Shown piece by piece: positions 1-18,542 of a stretch of 64,000 nt of DNA (the first letter of the stretch is position 1; the number at the start of each line of letters is the position of its first letter). Both the position numbers and the translations under genes were made by a program. The DNA lies in assembly GCF_024679095.1 (NCBI RefSeq), contig NC_066512.1, positions 15,963,956-16,027,955 on the forward strand, in the 5' to 3' direction. The notes beneath the pieces were generated by a model. That model was given only the letters and a program-made list of their open reading frames with translations, searched no databases and had not been told where the DNA came from. This stretch comes from Eriocheir sinensis. Its lineage: Eukaryota > Arthropoda > Malacostraca > Decapoda > Varunidae.

Positions 1-548
1 AATATTCTGGAACACTGATCCACTCGTGGCTCTCGACTGTGATGTACGATAAGATTCCACTAAGCGAGTTTTCCAAGCACTGTATAGTGTGCGTTCGATG
101 GGCAATTAAGACATTGATCGTAGCAGACGGAAATATCGATATAGTAATTAGGTTTCAAATATATTGGGTACCGTACCATAAGCACTGCAGGAAAAATAAC
201 GCTAGTCGGCACTCTTCGTTATCATGCCAAAGATACCTGCGTGAGGTGCGCAGGTATCTACTGTCGCTTCTATTTGAAAAAGGAAATTTGTTATTTTTTC
301 GTAAAATTCAATTTAAGAGGATGCAATGGTGTATTTTCTCTTTGATAACACAATATGTATCATGCAAGCTATTTTATGTGACACTCAGTGACAAGTAACA
401 GAAGAGCTGGACAGCCACTGTCGGCAACTGTAAAGGGGGGGGCAGCGGGAAGTGTGAAGGTGAGTGAAACCCTCGGCGTCGGCGAGTCACCGTCATTACA
501 GTCCTGAAGAGTTCTGAAGAAAGTACCTGCCTGTGTCAGCCCATCAAC
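1..548. other. Upstream region of first rhodanese gene
   Basis: No coding exon is recognisable here. The last ~50 bases directly before the ATG at 549 are probably 5' UTR. I see no convincing TATA box close to the start. The short open frames do not resemble known proteins. Confidence 0.4.
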
Positions 549-5748
<5,200 letters not shown>

Positions 5749-5824
5749 GCACGCGCAGGACGACGAGCACCCGACGAAGCACCCAATGGATCTGAGCAAC
5801 ACATTCACGTCTTAAACTGAAAAT

Positions 5825-5830
5825 AATAAA
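5825..5830 (+). promoter_or_regulatory. Polyadenylation signal AATAAA
   Basis: Canonical hexamer 77 bases after the stop codon of the first rhodanese gene, the right place for its 3' end. Confidence 0.6.
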
Positions 5831-6675
5831 GGAAAGAAAAGAAAAAAGAGTGTGTGTTTCAGCTAAAAGAAGAGTATGATTTTCCACGCTTTTAAAATTT
5901 GGTATCACAGAGGCCCAGAATGATATATGGTCCTTTATCAGGCGCGACATAATCCATGTGATTTCGCTATCTTTCTGGCACACACTGTTAACTCGTTCCC
6001 TCTCGTTATCAAGTTAATTCCGTCGAGGTTTATGTTTGTGTGTCGAATTTATGTCTCTATTTAATATTGTTTTGTACTTCGGTTGTCCTTGAGCACGTGC
6101 ATCATAATTTACCTGCTGACTCCTTTAAAGCAAAAAAGAAAAGGAGCACACTTACTCTGTATGTTTTAATTCAAAGGCGATATGTTGTTATGTTATGCCT
6201 CCTTAAAAAATAAATGTTCATAATTACGACAATACACCATCTAGTCACAGGATGTTACTGGTCTCTGTATCAAAGTCTTCTTATGTGAACTTAATTTATT
6301 TTGTCATAGCGTCATTATTTGTGTGTCCATACATTTCACTAGGGCTAAGAAAGCCTGGATGCCTCATCTCTTTATCAAGTACTTAGATATCACTAACTTA
6401 CTTTCACAGGCATAATTAATAAACCCATTTTGCACTGCTGTTGATTTTAATCTACTCCGAGATTCTCAGAAACATACACTTGTCTGTATAATGCATAGGA
6501 TACCTTGTAAAGTTTCAGCATAATCACAAAGAACAAGGTTTTCATTACTCGCTGACGTGGAAATATATTTCTTGCACATCAAACACCTGACACTAAATAA
6601 AAATGACCTTCGCGTGAAGAAACTTTAATTCCTTATTTCACCATATATTTGATATTCACAAGGGCGGGGGACTTT
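5831..6675. other. Intergenic, no feature seen
   Basis: AT-rich unique-looking sequence between the rhodanese 3' end and the putative left end of the Mutator-like element. A second AATAAA lies near 6210. No exon or RNA gene is recognisable. Confidence 0.4.
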
Positions 6676-7145
6676 GGTACGTGTTTCAAACGTACGTGGT
6701 CACATATCATTTAAGTTCGTGATTCAGTTTTTCATAAGTACGGTCGCTTAAGTACGTGATTTCACGTACTAATTATCCTTGGCCCTTGGGTTTAAAGTAG
6801 CCTTCACTGTCATTTTAGTACGTATAACTTGTCATTTAATTACGTTTTTTTTTTTATAACTACTAGAGCTAAGTACGTGGTTTTTCTGCAGTAATGTGCT
6901 TAAGTACGTGGTCTTCTTGACCCCCGTCCTTTAGATACGTGATTTATAAGGATTTATGTTCATAATTAAGATTGTTGATCCAAGTACGTGGTTAATGATA
7001 ATGTAAGTACGTTATAATGAATATATACGTTTATTGTCAAAAGTTAGCCACTACATCCTTTTACATCCATTTGCATCTAACACAATCAATCAATCACAAT
7101 TAATCAATCGCAATCAATCACATTCCAGACAAAGCAAACCTGTAA

Positions 7146-9647
7146 TTAGTCGTTGGCAATAGCCTGAACAAAAGTAAAGATTTCAGCCCTACACAGGTGG
7201 CAGTTCTTGGTGGAAACTTTCTGAGCACACTCCTTACATATGTCCCCATGGCCACACGGCACCAAGTAAATGGGCCGTGTGACCGAGATGTTCTCCTGCA
7301 AGCAGACAGCACAACGCTTGAATTTTTTCTTGGCAGCAGCTTCCTGGCCAGCAACCTCCTGGGCAGCAACCTCCTGGGCAGCAACCTCCTGTGCAGCAAC
7401 CACCGGAGCATCCTCCTCCTGGGCAACAACCTCCTGGTCAACCTGAATGCGAAGGCTGGTCTCTGTCCTAGCTGCTGACCGCGTCACTGGTGGTCTGTAG
7501 AGACTTCCTGCAGCTGTAGATCTTGCCGCGCGCCCCCTCCTTGGTGGCCTGTCAGTTCCTGAAGGCTGTTGAGAGGAGGCAGACCTTGCCCTGGGGGGAG
7601 TGTAGTTTGCCAATGTTGGTGCAGTTGGCTGTGATGACGTTGTCCTGGCTGTAGAAGAACCTGTTGATGAGGCAGACCTTGTCCTTGGCAGAGTGTAGGT
7701 TGGCATTGTCCTTGGGGGACTGTCCGCAAGCATGTCCTGCAAATGATGTTCTGCGTTGATGTCCTGGAGACTGACATCCAACAGGTCGACGTTTATGTCT
7801 TGCAGGTCGACATCAAGATCACCATCAGCAAGATCAGCCTCAGGCAAGTCGGCCTCAGCCTGGACATTGTTGCCCTGCTTCTTCTTGACACCCTTCCAGC
7901 CCACATACTTCATCTTGTTGATGAACTCTTCAACAGTGAGCTGGCCGGTTTCAAGTTTTGCGCTTGTCTCCGCAATCCATCTCTGTGTTTCGCTGACAGT
8001 TTTTGGCCTGGTGACTGGTACCCCATTCTTCACACGTTCCAGATCTGTCAGGGTGCGACTGATCTTCTCTTGCATTTTCTTCATAAAGGCCCAAAGCCCA
8101 GGTTTAGGCTTGAGTTCTCTGTTGAGAGAAGCATGAAAGCTTTCTGCACCGTTGTTGATGCGATGAGCACTACCCCACACACACATTTTGTCCCTCATCT
8201 CACCCATCCAGAACCTCTCATAGTAGGCCACAAAGCTGATGACTTGCGTGTTGAGAGGGACACCGTCGTGGCAGACCTGGGGCCTACTGCTTTTCAGCGA
8301 GACGAAGCCCTCTTCAATCTTGTGATTGGGAAGAAGGGGCAGGGCAAAAAAGCTCCGCACCCACTTCCCAAATAGTAACTCCTTGTTGTGGTACGCTGAG
8401 ACAAGGCCACGTAACTTGATGTTCTCCCACACAGCCTGCAAGATAATACCAATTTGCACTGTTAAAAATATAAATGGAAAGTGAAAGAGTAGAAAGTTTA
8501 ATGTTGAAAAGAAAAAAAGTAAAAAAAAATATTACCTGATTGTGGTGGAAGTAACAGCCTTCCACCTCTGCCTCTGGCCAGACAGACAGTATAGCTGAAT
8601 GTATCGCACGCTCATAATCAGTGTGTACTTTGCGTGGCTTCAAGTTGGAAAACTTAAGTGAAATAGTCTCATACACTGCACTGTACAGCACCTCTGGCTT
8701 GCCGGTCATCATGGCGGAGAACAGGGGCAGGAAGTTGTCACCAAACAGGCCAAAGAACGTGAGATGCTGTTTGAGCAGCTTTGGCACGGTCTTAAACGTG
8801 GCATCCGTCGCCATTCCCTGAACTTGCCCCTAAAAAAAGAGAGCAGATATAATACCAGACAAAAAAAAGAGGAGAGAGAAATTGGAAAGGAAAACAGAGT
8901 AATAGAAATTATTACGTATACGTTAAGTTATAAGTAGTTTTTATTAATTAAGTAGTTATCATAGAAAAGTAGTGAACTTAACATAGAAGCATACATTATA
9001 ACATATCACAAGAGAAGTAGTAAACATATCATAGAATCATACATTTTACGTCAAGTTTTATAACCATATCATATCATTTCATGCAACAGAATGATGTATT
9101 ACTCACCAACACTTGCTGAATGTCGTTGCTCCACAAGTAAACAGCTACATGGTTGTCAACAACACTTTGACCCTGGTAAATATGGCTGTACATGCTCGCC
9201 TGTATCGCAGGGCCAGCCTCCTGGGGACAAGAGGGCAAGGGGGGGGTGCAGCTTCAGGCGCTCGTTCCAGAGCTGCTTTCTGATGCTATTGTATGACACT
9301 TGACTGGCAATCCCATCGCCTACGTCAAGGTAAGCCTCATCAAAGACCTCTCTTGGACTGCGTGTAGGCTCAGCAACAACCATTTCCTTGACACGTGTCT
9401 TCAGATCTTTCTTGCCAAGCTCAACTTCTTGAGACTCATGATCACGGTGAGGCACTTCTACTTCTACCTTGTCAGTGTTGAGACAAATGTGTGCTCTTGC
9501 TGGGCACTCCTGGCCAGTTGTTTTAAAAAGCCAACACCTAACGTGTAACTTGGACTGATACTGCCGGTCTTTCACGTAACCATGGCCTTCAGAAACGTAA
9601 ACAACGCTGCCTTTACGTTTACCCTCTGTCATGTAATAGTCTGCCAT
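7146..9647 (-). CDS. MULE transposase with N-terminal FLYWCH finger and C-terminal RING finger, 3 exons, one frameshift
   Basis: Exons on the minus strand are 9647-9107, 8829-8536 and 8435-7146, joined by short GT-AG introns of 277 and 100 bp; the product is about 707 aa. Exon 1 (start MADYYMTEGKRK) holds a FLYWCH-type zinc finger with the spaced residues C..C..HRDH. Exon 2 has the MULE catalytic motifs DATFKTVP and HTDYERA and ends CYFHHNQ. Exon 3 continues AVWENIK and has NNGAESFHASLN with the likely third acidic residue. After an acidic LQDIN-repeat and a Ser/Pro-rich stretch, four VAAQE-like repeats lead into a C3HC4 RING (CAVC, CGHGDIC, CHLC). A run of eight G at 9239-9246 (plus strand) puts exon 1 out of frame; removing one base restores the frame and makes the exon exactly 180 codons. 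So this is a nearly intact copy with either one mutation or a sequencing error. Confidence 0.8.
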
Positions 9648-9863
9648 TTTAAGGCAGTTAAGATAGGCAATAGGCACTAGGCACAAGCAGGCGAACGACT
9701 TGAACCTAGGGATGGGCAAGTACCGTTAATTTGAGTACCGGTAGTACCGGTACCGAAAACTCAGGTACCGTTAGTACCGGTACCGGTACCGGTACTCCGA
9801 AGGAGTATTTTTTTTTTATCTCTGTGACTTCTGATGAAATTCCCAAATAAATTTCCTGTAAAG

Positions 9864-9968
<105 letters not shown>

Positions 9969-10102
9969 AAGTGAATATTTATTTTTTCGATAAAAAAATA
10001 GCAAGTATATATTAAGTTATTATGGATGTACTCGATCATAGTCTAATAACAATAACAATATTTATTAGCAACCTAAAAAAGAAAAAGAATCGGACATGAA
10101 GA

Positions 10103-10823
10103 ATTATCCAGTAACTCCAATAAATAAATCAAATAATAAAATAATGGAAACGGGAGCTGTGATGGAAACGGAAAGCAGGACAAAATGGTGGGAACTTGGG
10201 GGGACGGTCAGCGAGGCAGTGACTCAGCGTCTCCATACAGGGCCCATACCGCGTGATACCACATTGAGGCGGGCGGGCGAGCACCAAGCGTCACTAAGAT
10301 CCAAACGGTACCGGTACTAGCGGCAATGCGCAGTGCCAAGTGATCACGACTCTTCCCGGCACCCAAGTGATCATGAGGCTTCGCGGTACCAGGTACCGGT
10401 ACCGGGTACCGCGAGGAATCGATTCCTCGCGGTACCTATTACCGGGACCGGGTACCGCGAGGAATCGATTCCTCGTTGTACCAGGTACCGGTCCGGGGGA
10501 CCGCGCGGAATCGATTCCTCGCGGTACCCGGTACCGGTACCTGGTACCGCGAAGCCTCATGATCACTTGGGTGCCGGGAAGAGTCGTGATCACTCGGCAC
10601 TGCGCATTGCCGCTAGTACCGGTACCGTTTGGATCTTAGTGACGCTCGGTGCTCGCCCGCCCGCCTCAATGTGGTATCACGCGGTATGGGCCCTGTATGG
10701 AGACGCTGAGTCACTGCCTCGCTGACCGTCCCCCCAAGTTCCCACCATTTTGTCCTGCTTTCCGTTTCCATCACAGCTCCCGTTTCCATTATTTTATTAT
10801 TTTATTTATTTATTGGAGTTACT

Positions 10824-10829
<6 letters not shown>
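10103..10829. repeat. 727-bp near-perfect palindrome
   Basis: The two halves are reverse complements with no spacer. Position x pairs with 20933 minus x through almost the whole length, with one single-base indel near the outer ends and scattered mismatches. The centre (10400-10545) adds three smaller palindromes around GGAATCGATTCC. Two 99-aa open frames on opposite strands are nearly the same peptide, as expected for a palindrome, and are not genes. Confidence 0.9.

Positions 10830-10898
<69 letters not shown>
10829..10898. repeat. (CT)n microsatellite
   Basis: About 70 bp of CT at the right edge of the palindrome in foldback copy A. Confidence 0.95.
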
Positions 10899-10902
<4 letters not shown>

Positions 10903-11483
10903 AAGTGAATATTTATTTTTTCGATAAAAAAATAGCATGTATAGTTATTATGGATGTACTCGATCATAGTCTAATAACAATAACAATATTTAGTAGTAAC
11001 CTAAAAAAGAATCGGACATGAAGAATTATCAATAAATCCAATAAATAAATCCGAGCAATCTGGTACCGGTACCGAGCAATCTGGTATTGGTACCGTACCG
11101 TTTAGCTGGTACCGTTAGTACCGGTACTGGTACCGGTACCTGTCCACCCCTACACGGTGAGTTGGACCAGACAGTAGGGATGGGCAAGTACCGTTAATTT
11201 GAGTACCGGTAGTACTGGTACCGAAAACTCAAGTACCGTTAGTACCGGTACCGGTACCGGTACCCGAAGGAGTTTTTTTTTTTCTTAATGACTTCTGATG
11301 AAATTCCCAAATAAATTTCCTGTAAAGAAAACTTTCTCTCTCTCCTTCAACTTAATATCAACTAGAGTAGAAATGCAACGTTTAGGAGCCTTCTGATTAA
11401 TGTAAAATCATTTAGGTTTAAGGACAGACCACCTAGTCTGGACCATGAGATCTGTGTGGTCTGATTTTCTATGTAAATCTATG

Positions 11484-11605
<122 letters not shown>

Positions 11606-12214
11606 AAGTGAATATTTATTTTTTCGATAAAAAAATAGCATGTATAGTTATTATGGATGTACTCGATCATAGTCTAATAACAATAACAATATTTATTAGC
11701 AACCTAAAAAAGAAAAAGAATCGGACATGAAGAATTATCCAGTAACTCCAATAAATAAATAAAATAATAAAGTAATGGAAACGGGAGCTGTGATGGAAAC
11801 GGAAACCAGGACAAAATGGTGGGAACTTGGGGAGACGGTTAGCGGGGCAGTGACTCAGCGTCTACACACAGGGCCCATACCACATGGAGGCGGGCGAGTG
11901 CCGAGCGTCACTAAGATCCAAACGGTACCGGTACTAGCGGCAATGCGCAGTGCCGAGTGATCATGACGCTTCCCGGCACCCAAGTGATCATGAGGCTTCG
12001 CGGTACCAGGTACCGATACCAGGTACCGGTACCAGGTACCGGTACCTGGTACCGCGAAGAATCGATTCCTCGCGGTACCCGGTACCGGTACCTGGTACCG
12101 CGAAGCCTCATGATCACTTGGGTTCCGGGAAGCTCAATGATCACTCGGCACTGCATTTTATTGACCTATAATCAGTAATCAATACCCATATCACCGAGAT
12201 ATCCACTCACTGAG

Positions 12215-12378
<164 letters not shown>

Positions 12379-12606
12379 AAGTGAATATTTATTTTTTCGA
12401 TAAAAAAATAGCATGTATAGTTATTATGGATGTACTCGATCATAGTCTAATAACAATAAAAAAAAATCGGACATGAAGAATTATCAATAAATCCAATAAA
12501 TAAATCCGAGCAACTGGTACCGCTACCGAGCAATCTGGTACCGGTACCGTACCGTTTAGCTGGTACCGTTAGTACCGGTACTGGTACCGGTACCTGCCCA
12601 CCTCTA

Positions 12607-13264
12607 CGGCAGACAGACGCCGAGCAGAGGGCAGAGTGGAGTCAGCTGTGTAGGCAAGTGCAACGACGGCTAGCATGGATTGTGTTAAGCACAACATGGG
12701 ACGTAAGAATCGTTGCCGGGCAGTTTAGATATAAACTATAGATTCTCTATAGCTTAACGCTACCTTTTGTACAATTAACACAGATACCTACGGAGGGCAG
12801 TGTTGACTTGTAACATCGTGTGTCTGGCAACGTGGTCCCTAATCAGGCGCCCATCCAGTGCCTCAACCACGAGCACTTCGATGGTTTTCCCGTGCTTTCC
12901 TCGTCAGTGACGTCATCTACACTCGTTATCGCCGTCCACACCACAAATTGGTAGCATTGTCTGCCCGCCGATCACGCCCTTCGTGTGGAAGGGGCCTTAC
13001 CAAGTCTATACACGTTACATGTTACCTTTCTAATACGTACAAATGTGACACCAGCACGTACTACAATGACACGTACTAAAAAGACACGTACCAGTTTCCA
13101 GTGGCAGTTAAAAGTTTAATAACCACGTACTAAAGCAACAAAGCACCTGTAAAACTAAGAGAGGGGGGTGTCATATGAGTACGCGGCAAGTACCAAATTC
13201 ATATAGACATTTCACGTACTAAACTGACACGTACTTATGTGACAGAAGCCTTTTCGGGCTTAAG
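12607..13264. other. Right interior of the MULE element
   Basis: Unique-looking sequence from 12607 to about 13020, then the right-hand CACGTAC motif array. No gene seen. Confidence 0.4.
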
Positions 13265-13279
13265 AACACGTACCACTTT

Positions 13280-14136
13280 CACTCACTCATTCACAATACC
13301 TGAAAATTTTATGCTATTAGACTTTTTACACGCCACAAAGTCCACTATTGAAATTATTATCCTGCACAGTAAGTTACAGAAACCTAAAACATTATTGGTC
13401 CTTTCAATGTAAAAAAAAAAATAAAAAAAATCGCCCCATTTCTGCTCCGCCGCAAATAAAACCGGACAACGCTGCTGTGTGGGTGCGAGGCATCAAGGGG
13501 GAACGACTGCCAAGGGTCGATGCACCAGACAACAGAGATACGAGTTATCGGCCGCCAGGTTTGTCAGACGTGAAGGATGGCAGATGCGAGAATGAGAAGG
13601 TGGAATCCCCCGAGATCTACGAAACGGCAGATAATCGTAAAGTAAGGTGTTACAAGACGTTGATTGGCTGGGTCACCTAGAGGACTTTGAAATAAAAAAA
13701 GGGTACCAAAGTAAGTTAATAGATATAGTGGATACGAGAGAATGACTTTGTGTGAAATATTATGCTTTCCAGAGAGTAAGGGCGGAGGAGTGGATGGAGA
13801 GTAGTGTGTACAGACTGCGTGTACATAGAGACAGAAGAGACTGGAGATTGCTACTGTGGTTAACCCCTTGAGGGACGGCTCTCTGAGGAATCTGAGGAAA
13901 TGACGTCAGAGTAGATAGACAGATATGGGGAGACACTGTTTCAATATAAGTCGATATGAACAGAAAATACAGAACATACATTTTCTTTTTTATTTAACAC
14001 CTTAAGAATAACACTTTCTTCGTTTCATTTTTTTGCCCCTAGCTTATTATTATCGAAATATTGCAGTACTTATTCACCTTCACTAAAGAGTGGAAAAGAG
14101 TTGTGCGACCCGAAAATCACAACAGATACAGCATAT

Positions 14137-14185
<49 letters not shown>

Positions 14186-14245
14186 ACACGAGACTGATTT
14201 CCAAACTTCACCTTGCAGCACGGAGACCATCTCACTTAATATAGG

Positions 14246-14285
<40 letters not shown>

Positions 14286-14355
14286 CGGATAGATTTTAAG
14301 AAGGTAATCGTGCTCCAGGGAAGGTGTCGTAAATGTCACAAGTGTGCTCAATGCT

Positions 14356-14407
<52 letters not shown>

Positions 14408-16258
14408 TGAGGCTAAGAATAATTTACACTGCTGTTGTGTCCTGGGATCTCATTAGGTGTTTATTTTCAACAGAGTATTTAGGGAGCCTTTAAATTACTG
14501 GTGAATAATAGTTATATAAGATCATCCTCACCATTATATTTATGTGTTCATCTTTAATGTTCTTAGCAATGAGTCATTGCACATCAGAGGGAGGAAAAAT
14601 AAACACATGACCGAGTCGTACAGGACTTGATAAAGTCAACAACACAGAAATACACGCTGGCTCGGCACGTAGGCAGGACACGGTGTTGTGCACACTTTAC
14701 TTTTCATGCACGGGAAGCACTGACGCCTTGCACTGAATGTGATTCCAAAAGATACATTACTGTCCTTCTGTAGCTCACACACTTATCCTCGGAATTCATC
14801 CTTAGGTGTGAAATGAGGCTAAGTGCGCAGCTTGTTGTAAAATGCGCAGCTGAGGGAGTGTGTACTGTGTGCCAAGGCGGCTCGCCCCGGTTAGCGGGGG
14901 GCGTCTGCTGATGTGCGGCCAGGGGGACGGTGAGTGGCTGAGCGCTGTGAGTGCCTGGCATCCCCGGGCAGTGTTGCTGCAGCAGTTGGTGGGTGAGGTG
15001 TTCATCTCTCTGGCGTCATCCCTGCCCATGATGGAGTGCAATCAGAAAGGTTTGTTTGATGTGATTGTGTGTTTTTAGGGTGAAGACTTAGCACAAATCT
15101 TACTTGTTTGAGCACAGACCGAGTGGTCCTGTCCAATTTATTATTTTATTGTTTGTTTGAACGACCTCGAAAAGTAATCCGTGGTGAGAAGGGCTGCTGC
15201 TTAGCATAACTCAAACTGGCACAGCACGCCAAGACCTTGTAACCCAGATAAGAATTAAAGGACAAATATACGTGACCACCACACTACATAGTGGATCAAC
15301 ACTCCGTGCCCTACCCAGGAGACGTGTATGTGTACTTTGCCCATGACGTATTTAGGGTTCACTCGTAATCGACTTTCTTTATTGCAATCTTTTTCATGCG
15401 TATTACATACTCTTACTTTTTATCTTTTTATAAGAATATAATAAAAAAAAAATAGAATATCGTTCACGACCATCTCTTTCTCAAGGTGACTTTCCCTTTC
15501 ACGTTGCACGAACATTATAGTGGTGTAGTTGAATTGTGCGCCGCGAGTGCAATAGAATAGTTGTGGGGCCCAACAGCCTTGAGCAGTGGTTAAGGAAGTC
15601 TGGCTGAGAAAGGAAGGTCGAGCAAACTGTGCAATTATACGTTTTTGTGTACCGGTTAAAGGTTGCTGCGTTATATAATTATGAACCGTTAGACCCTTGT
15701 ACCCCTGATGCTAAAATATTATTATGCATCTCTGTCAGCAACGGGACCTCACATGCAAGGGCAGTTTGTTGCTTGACACTCCGACACGTGCATGCGAATC
15801 ACGCCTGGAAGTGATTCACCTCCACGTGGGGGCGGGCAGGTGGTTCGGAGGGTCTTCAAGGACATGCCTCGCACCATGGTTGCTATGGAGACAACTTTTT
15901 TTAAGTATATTTCTATTTTTTCGGCTGTGTATCAATTGATTTTCAATTATTACATTTGTTTCTAAGTCTTTTTGTTTCATAATGGTCAACATGATATGAA
16001 ACGGATGCAACAAACTTTTATTTTTTAGTCCATTGGGGCCATTAGATAGTAATACCTCGGTGCTCTGCCTCGCCACAATCACTTGACCCAACATTTAACT
16101 CACACAAGTGACTGTGTTGGTCTGCTGGCCGCCATGGAGGAAGTATGTGTGAAGGGCGCTGCGTGACAGACAGCGTGTGCCTCAGGGTTTGCTTCCCGTC
16201 AAACCCAGCTAGACACTCTGCTCATTAAAACGCATCCAGCTCATTCGTTTAGCGTGTT

Positions 16259-16260
<2 letters not shown>
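13280..16260. other. Intergenic sequence with small microsatellites
   Basis: No gene is supported. It holds a CA tract (about 14141-14188), a GATA tract (about 14245-14284) and a GT tract (about 14359-14404). The 110-codon frame at 13348-13680 has no recognisable motif, starts in AT-rich sequence and is flanked by no clear splice sites. Confidence 0.4.
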
Positions 16261-16291
<31 letters not shown>

Positions 16292-16618
16292 CGTCGCGGC
16301 CTATTGCGCCGGTAGGTTTCTTCCCGGTGGGGCCTGATGGTCGGCCCAGCCCGTTCTGGCGCAGGCGAGTGTTTATAGTGGCGCCGTCTTGTGTTGGCTC
16401 ATGCTGCCCCCCCGGAACTCATCTTTGAGCCTCTCTTTGGAGAGGTTATTTAGAGCCCAGGTTGATGGGTGGTCTTCAGGCCAGCATGTATGTAGTCTTA
16501 GGCCACTCGGCGGTGACTGAAAAACCTCAGCTGTGCGGCGGCCAAAATTCGAACCCGCGTCCCTCCTGGAGCTCCTGAACGCGGGGCCGTCACGCTAACC
16601 ACTCAGCCACCGCCTCCC
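16261..16618 (-). repeat. tRNA-derived SINE with poly(A) tail
   Basis: On the minus strand it begins about 16618 with a tRNA-like head: A box TGGCTGAGTGGTTAG (near 16590-16605) and B box GGTTCGAAT (about 16546-16554). A GC-rich body follows and it ends in an A29 tail (T run at 16261-16289). The internal RNA polymerase III promoter arrangement and tail are diagnostic of a SINE. I cannot name the family. Confidence 0.75.
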
Positions 16619-16655
16619 CAAATTACTACATATACGCCATCAACTGAGCAAAGGC

Positions 16656-16957
16656 TTTCCGGTCAACATATTTATTTCAAATTCTGTCTGTATGGATAAA
16701 ATAGGCCCTAAATTCAGCTATGGTACTATTTTTTCTTGATGTAAAATAGTAAATGTGGTATAAAATATGGATTAAAGTTGAGGAAAAATCACGTGACCTG
16801 GAAACGGGTGCTGATTGGTTATGACGTCACAAGGCAGTCGGGAGGCCGCCAACTTTGTGTTACTCCGAGATTTCGTGTTGTGGTGTATGTTTCTAGTGGC
16901 TAGCAATGCCTGGAGACGTAACCCGCAGTCGTTGGTGATTCGAGCCAATGTGCAAGA

Positions 16958-17041
<84 letters not shown>

Positions 17042-17732
17042 GAACAAAAGTACTCCACGTAAGATATTTCTGTCTGTGCTAGTGAATCCTGCAGCAATTT
17101 TCTTTAGTTTCCCCTCGGACTAACTTTTCATCGTGAACTCAACTATTCTCTCTACTTTCACGTCCTCTGATTATAAAATATTGGTCTGCATTCGTTTTCT
17201 TCTTATTCATCTTTAGGCGTTGATTCTCTCTCTCTGACGTTCCAGAGCCATTATTTTCTCTAGGTTAGGCTAGGTAAGTTTCCATAATACTAATATAAAT
17301 TCAACCTTGATTATTATCTTTAGTTCCCCCTCGGCCTACCTTTTAATCGTGAACTCAACAATTTTCTGCAGAGCAGAGGCGAATCGGTTGATTTCACTCC
17401 CATTTTAATAATATAACACATTTCCAACACTCTTAAGGTGTTCTGTAAGCACCTATAACATACCTGTTAGGCGCAGTTTGGAGCTGAAGTGGCCATAGCT
17501 GATAAAAAACAATGGACACAACACTGGTACTGTCGTCTGCTGTTCTCCGCGGCAGCCTGATGACGTCACGAGCTAATGCCGGCTTCTCCCAGTGAGATGA
17601 GAAGAATTTGAGATATCTCTCCAATATCCAGTCAACTAGCGATTTATAGGACGTAATATGTGCACTACGTTATAATTAGTACGTGGCACAATGCATTTCT
17701 TGGCTCTTCCCAGAACCGGCAATATGTCCATT
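16656..17732. repeat. 1-kb interspersed repeat, copy 1
   Basis: Matches 33661-34663 almost base for base over its whole length, apart from a (TA)n expansion. No coding capacity is visible. The right end (up to GTCCATT) is the reverse complement of the left end of copy 2, so the family probably has short terminal inverted repeats; in this copy the left terminus is missing. Confidence 0.8.
16959..17040. repeat. (TA)41 microsatellite inside the 1-kb repeat
   Basis: About 82 bp of pure TA where the sister copy at about 33965 has only a GTATATAC-length stretch. The tract arose after the two copies separated. Confidence 0.95.
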
Positions 17733-18022
17733 CTGGTGTGTTACTGAAGAAATTGATTCGTTGAAATGGAATTTTTCTCGTAACTTCCACTCACTATAAA
17801 AAAAAATAGTACCCTTGTTTAAAATGAAGCTGTAGTAGAAGTTTTATAATTTCTTCTTGGGTGTAAGCATTTTTCTTCAGAAATTTACAAACCTAATTTA
17901 GAAACTTTCAGCATCATTCACACAAACCTAGATATATCTGTCTCCTTGGTACTTATGAAATATCATGTCATTACCTGAAAGGTTCAGCCTGAAAGATATA
18001 ACTGATGATTTTTCTTTAGCAG

Positions 18023-18487
18023 ACATTTCCTACGACGAGCTGTCGTCCTCGTTCAAAGAGGTGACTATCATCGATGTCCGTAATCGCAACGAAATACAGG
18101 CCTGTGGGCAGATCCCCGGCTCCCACTGCATCCCAGGTGAGAGAGGCAACGGAGAGTGATAAAGAACCTCGCTAATAGACAAGGAACCAGTCTGGGCTCA
18201 TTCACTAGCTGTATTACGATCTATCAAAAATACATAATATTCTTGTCTCATATACGTATCGACTCATTTTCGTTTTTTTTTATGTTATGTTGCATCAACG
18301 TTTCATTCACAGTAACGGAGATCAAGCTGGCGTGTGACCTAGACAAGGAGGCCTTCAAAGCGAGGTACGGTTTTGAGAAGCCAGAGTGCGAGGATGACTT
18401 GGTGGTATGCTGCAAGTCCGGCGTCCGGTCCAAGGTGGCCTGTGACCTTCTACAGTCCAAAGGATATAAGAGGCATAGGTAAGGCTG

Positions 18488-18542
<55 letters not shown>

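Noticed and set aside
7743..8375. 210-codon plus-strand frame
   Set aside because: Antisense of transposase exon 3, which has clear domain motifs on the minus strand.
10294..10639. Two 99-codon frames, similar on opposite strands
   Set aside because: Mirror images produced by the palindrome.
13348..13680. 110-codon frame as a gene
   Set aside because: No motif, no splice context, no family resemblance.
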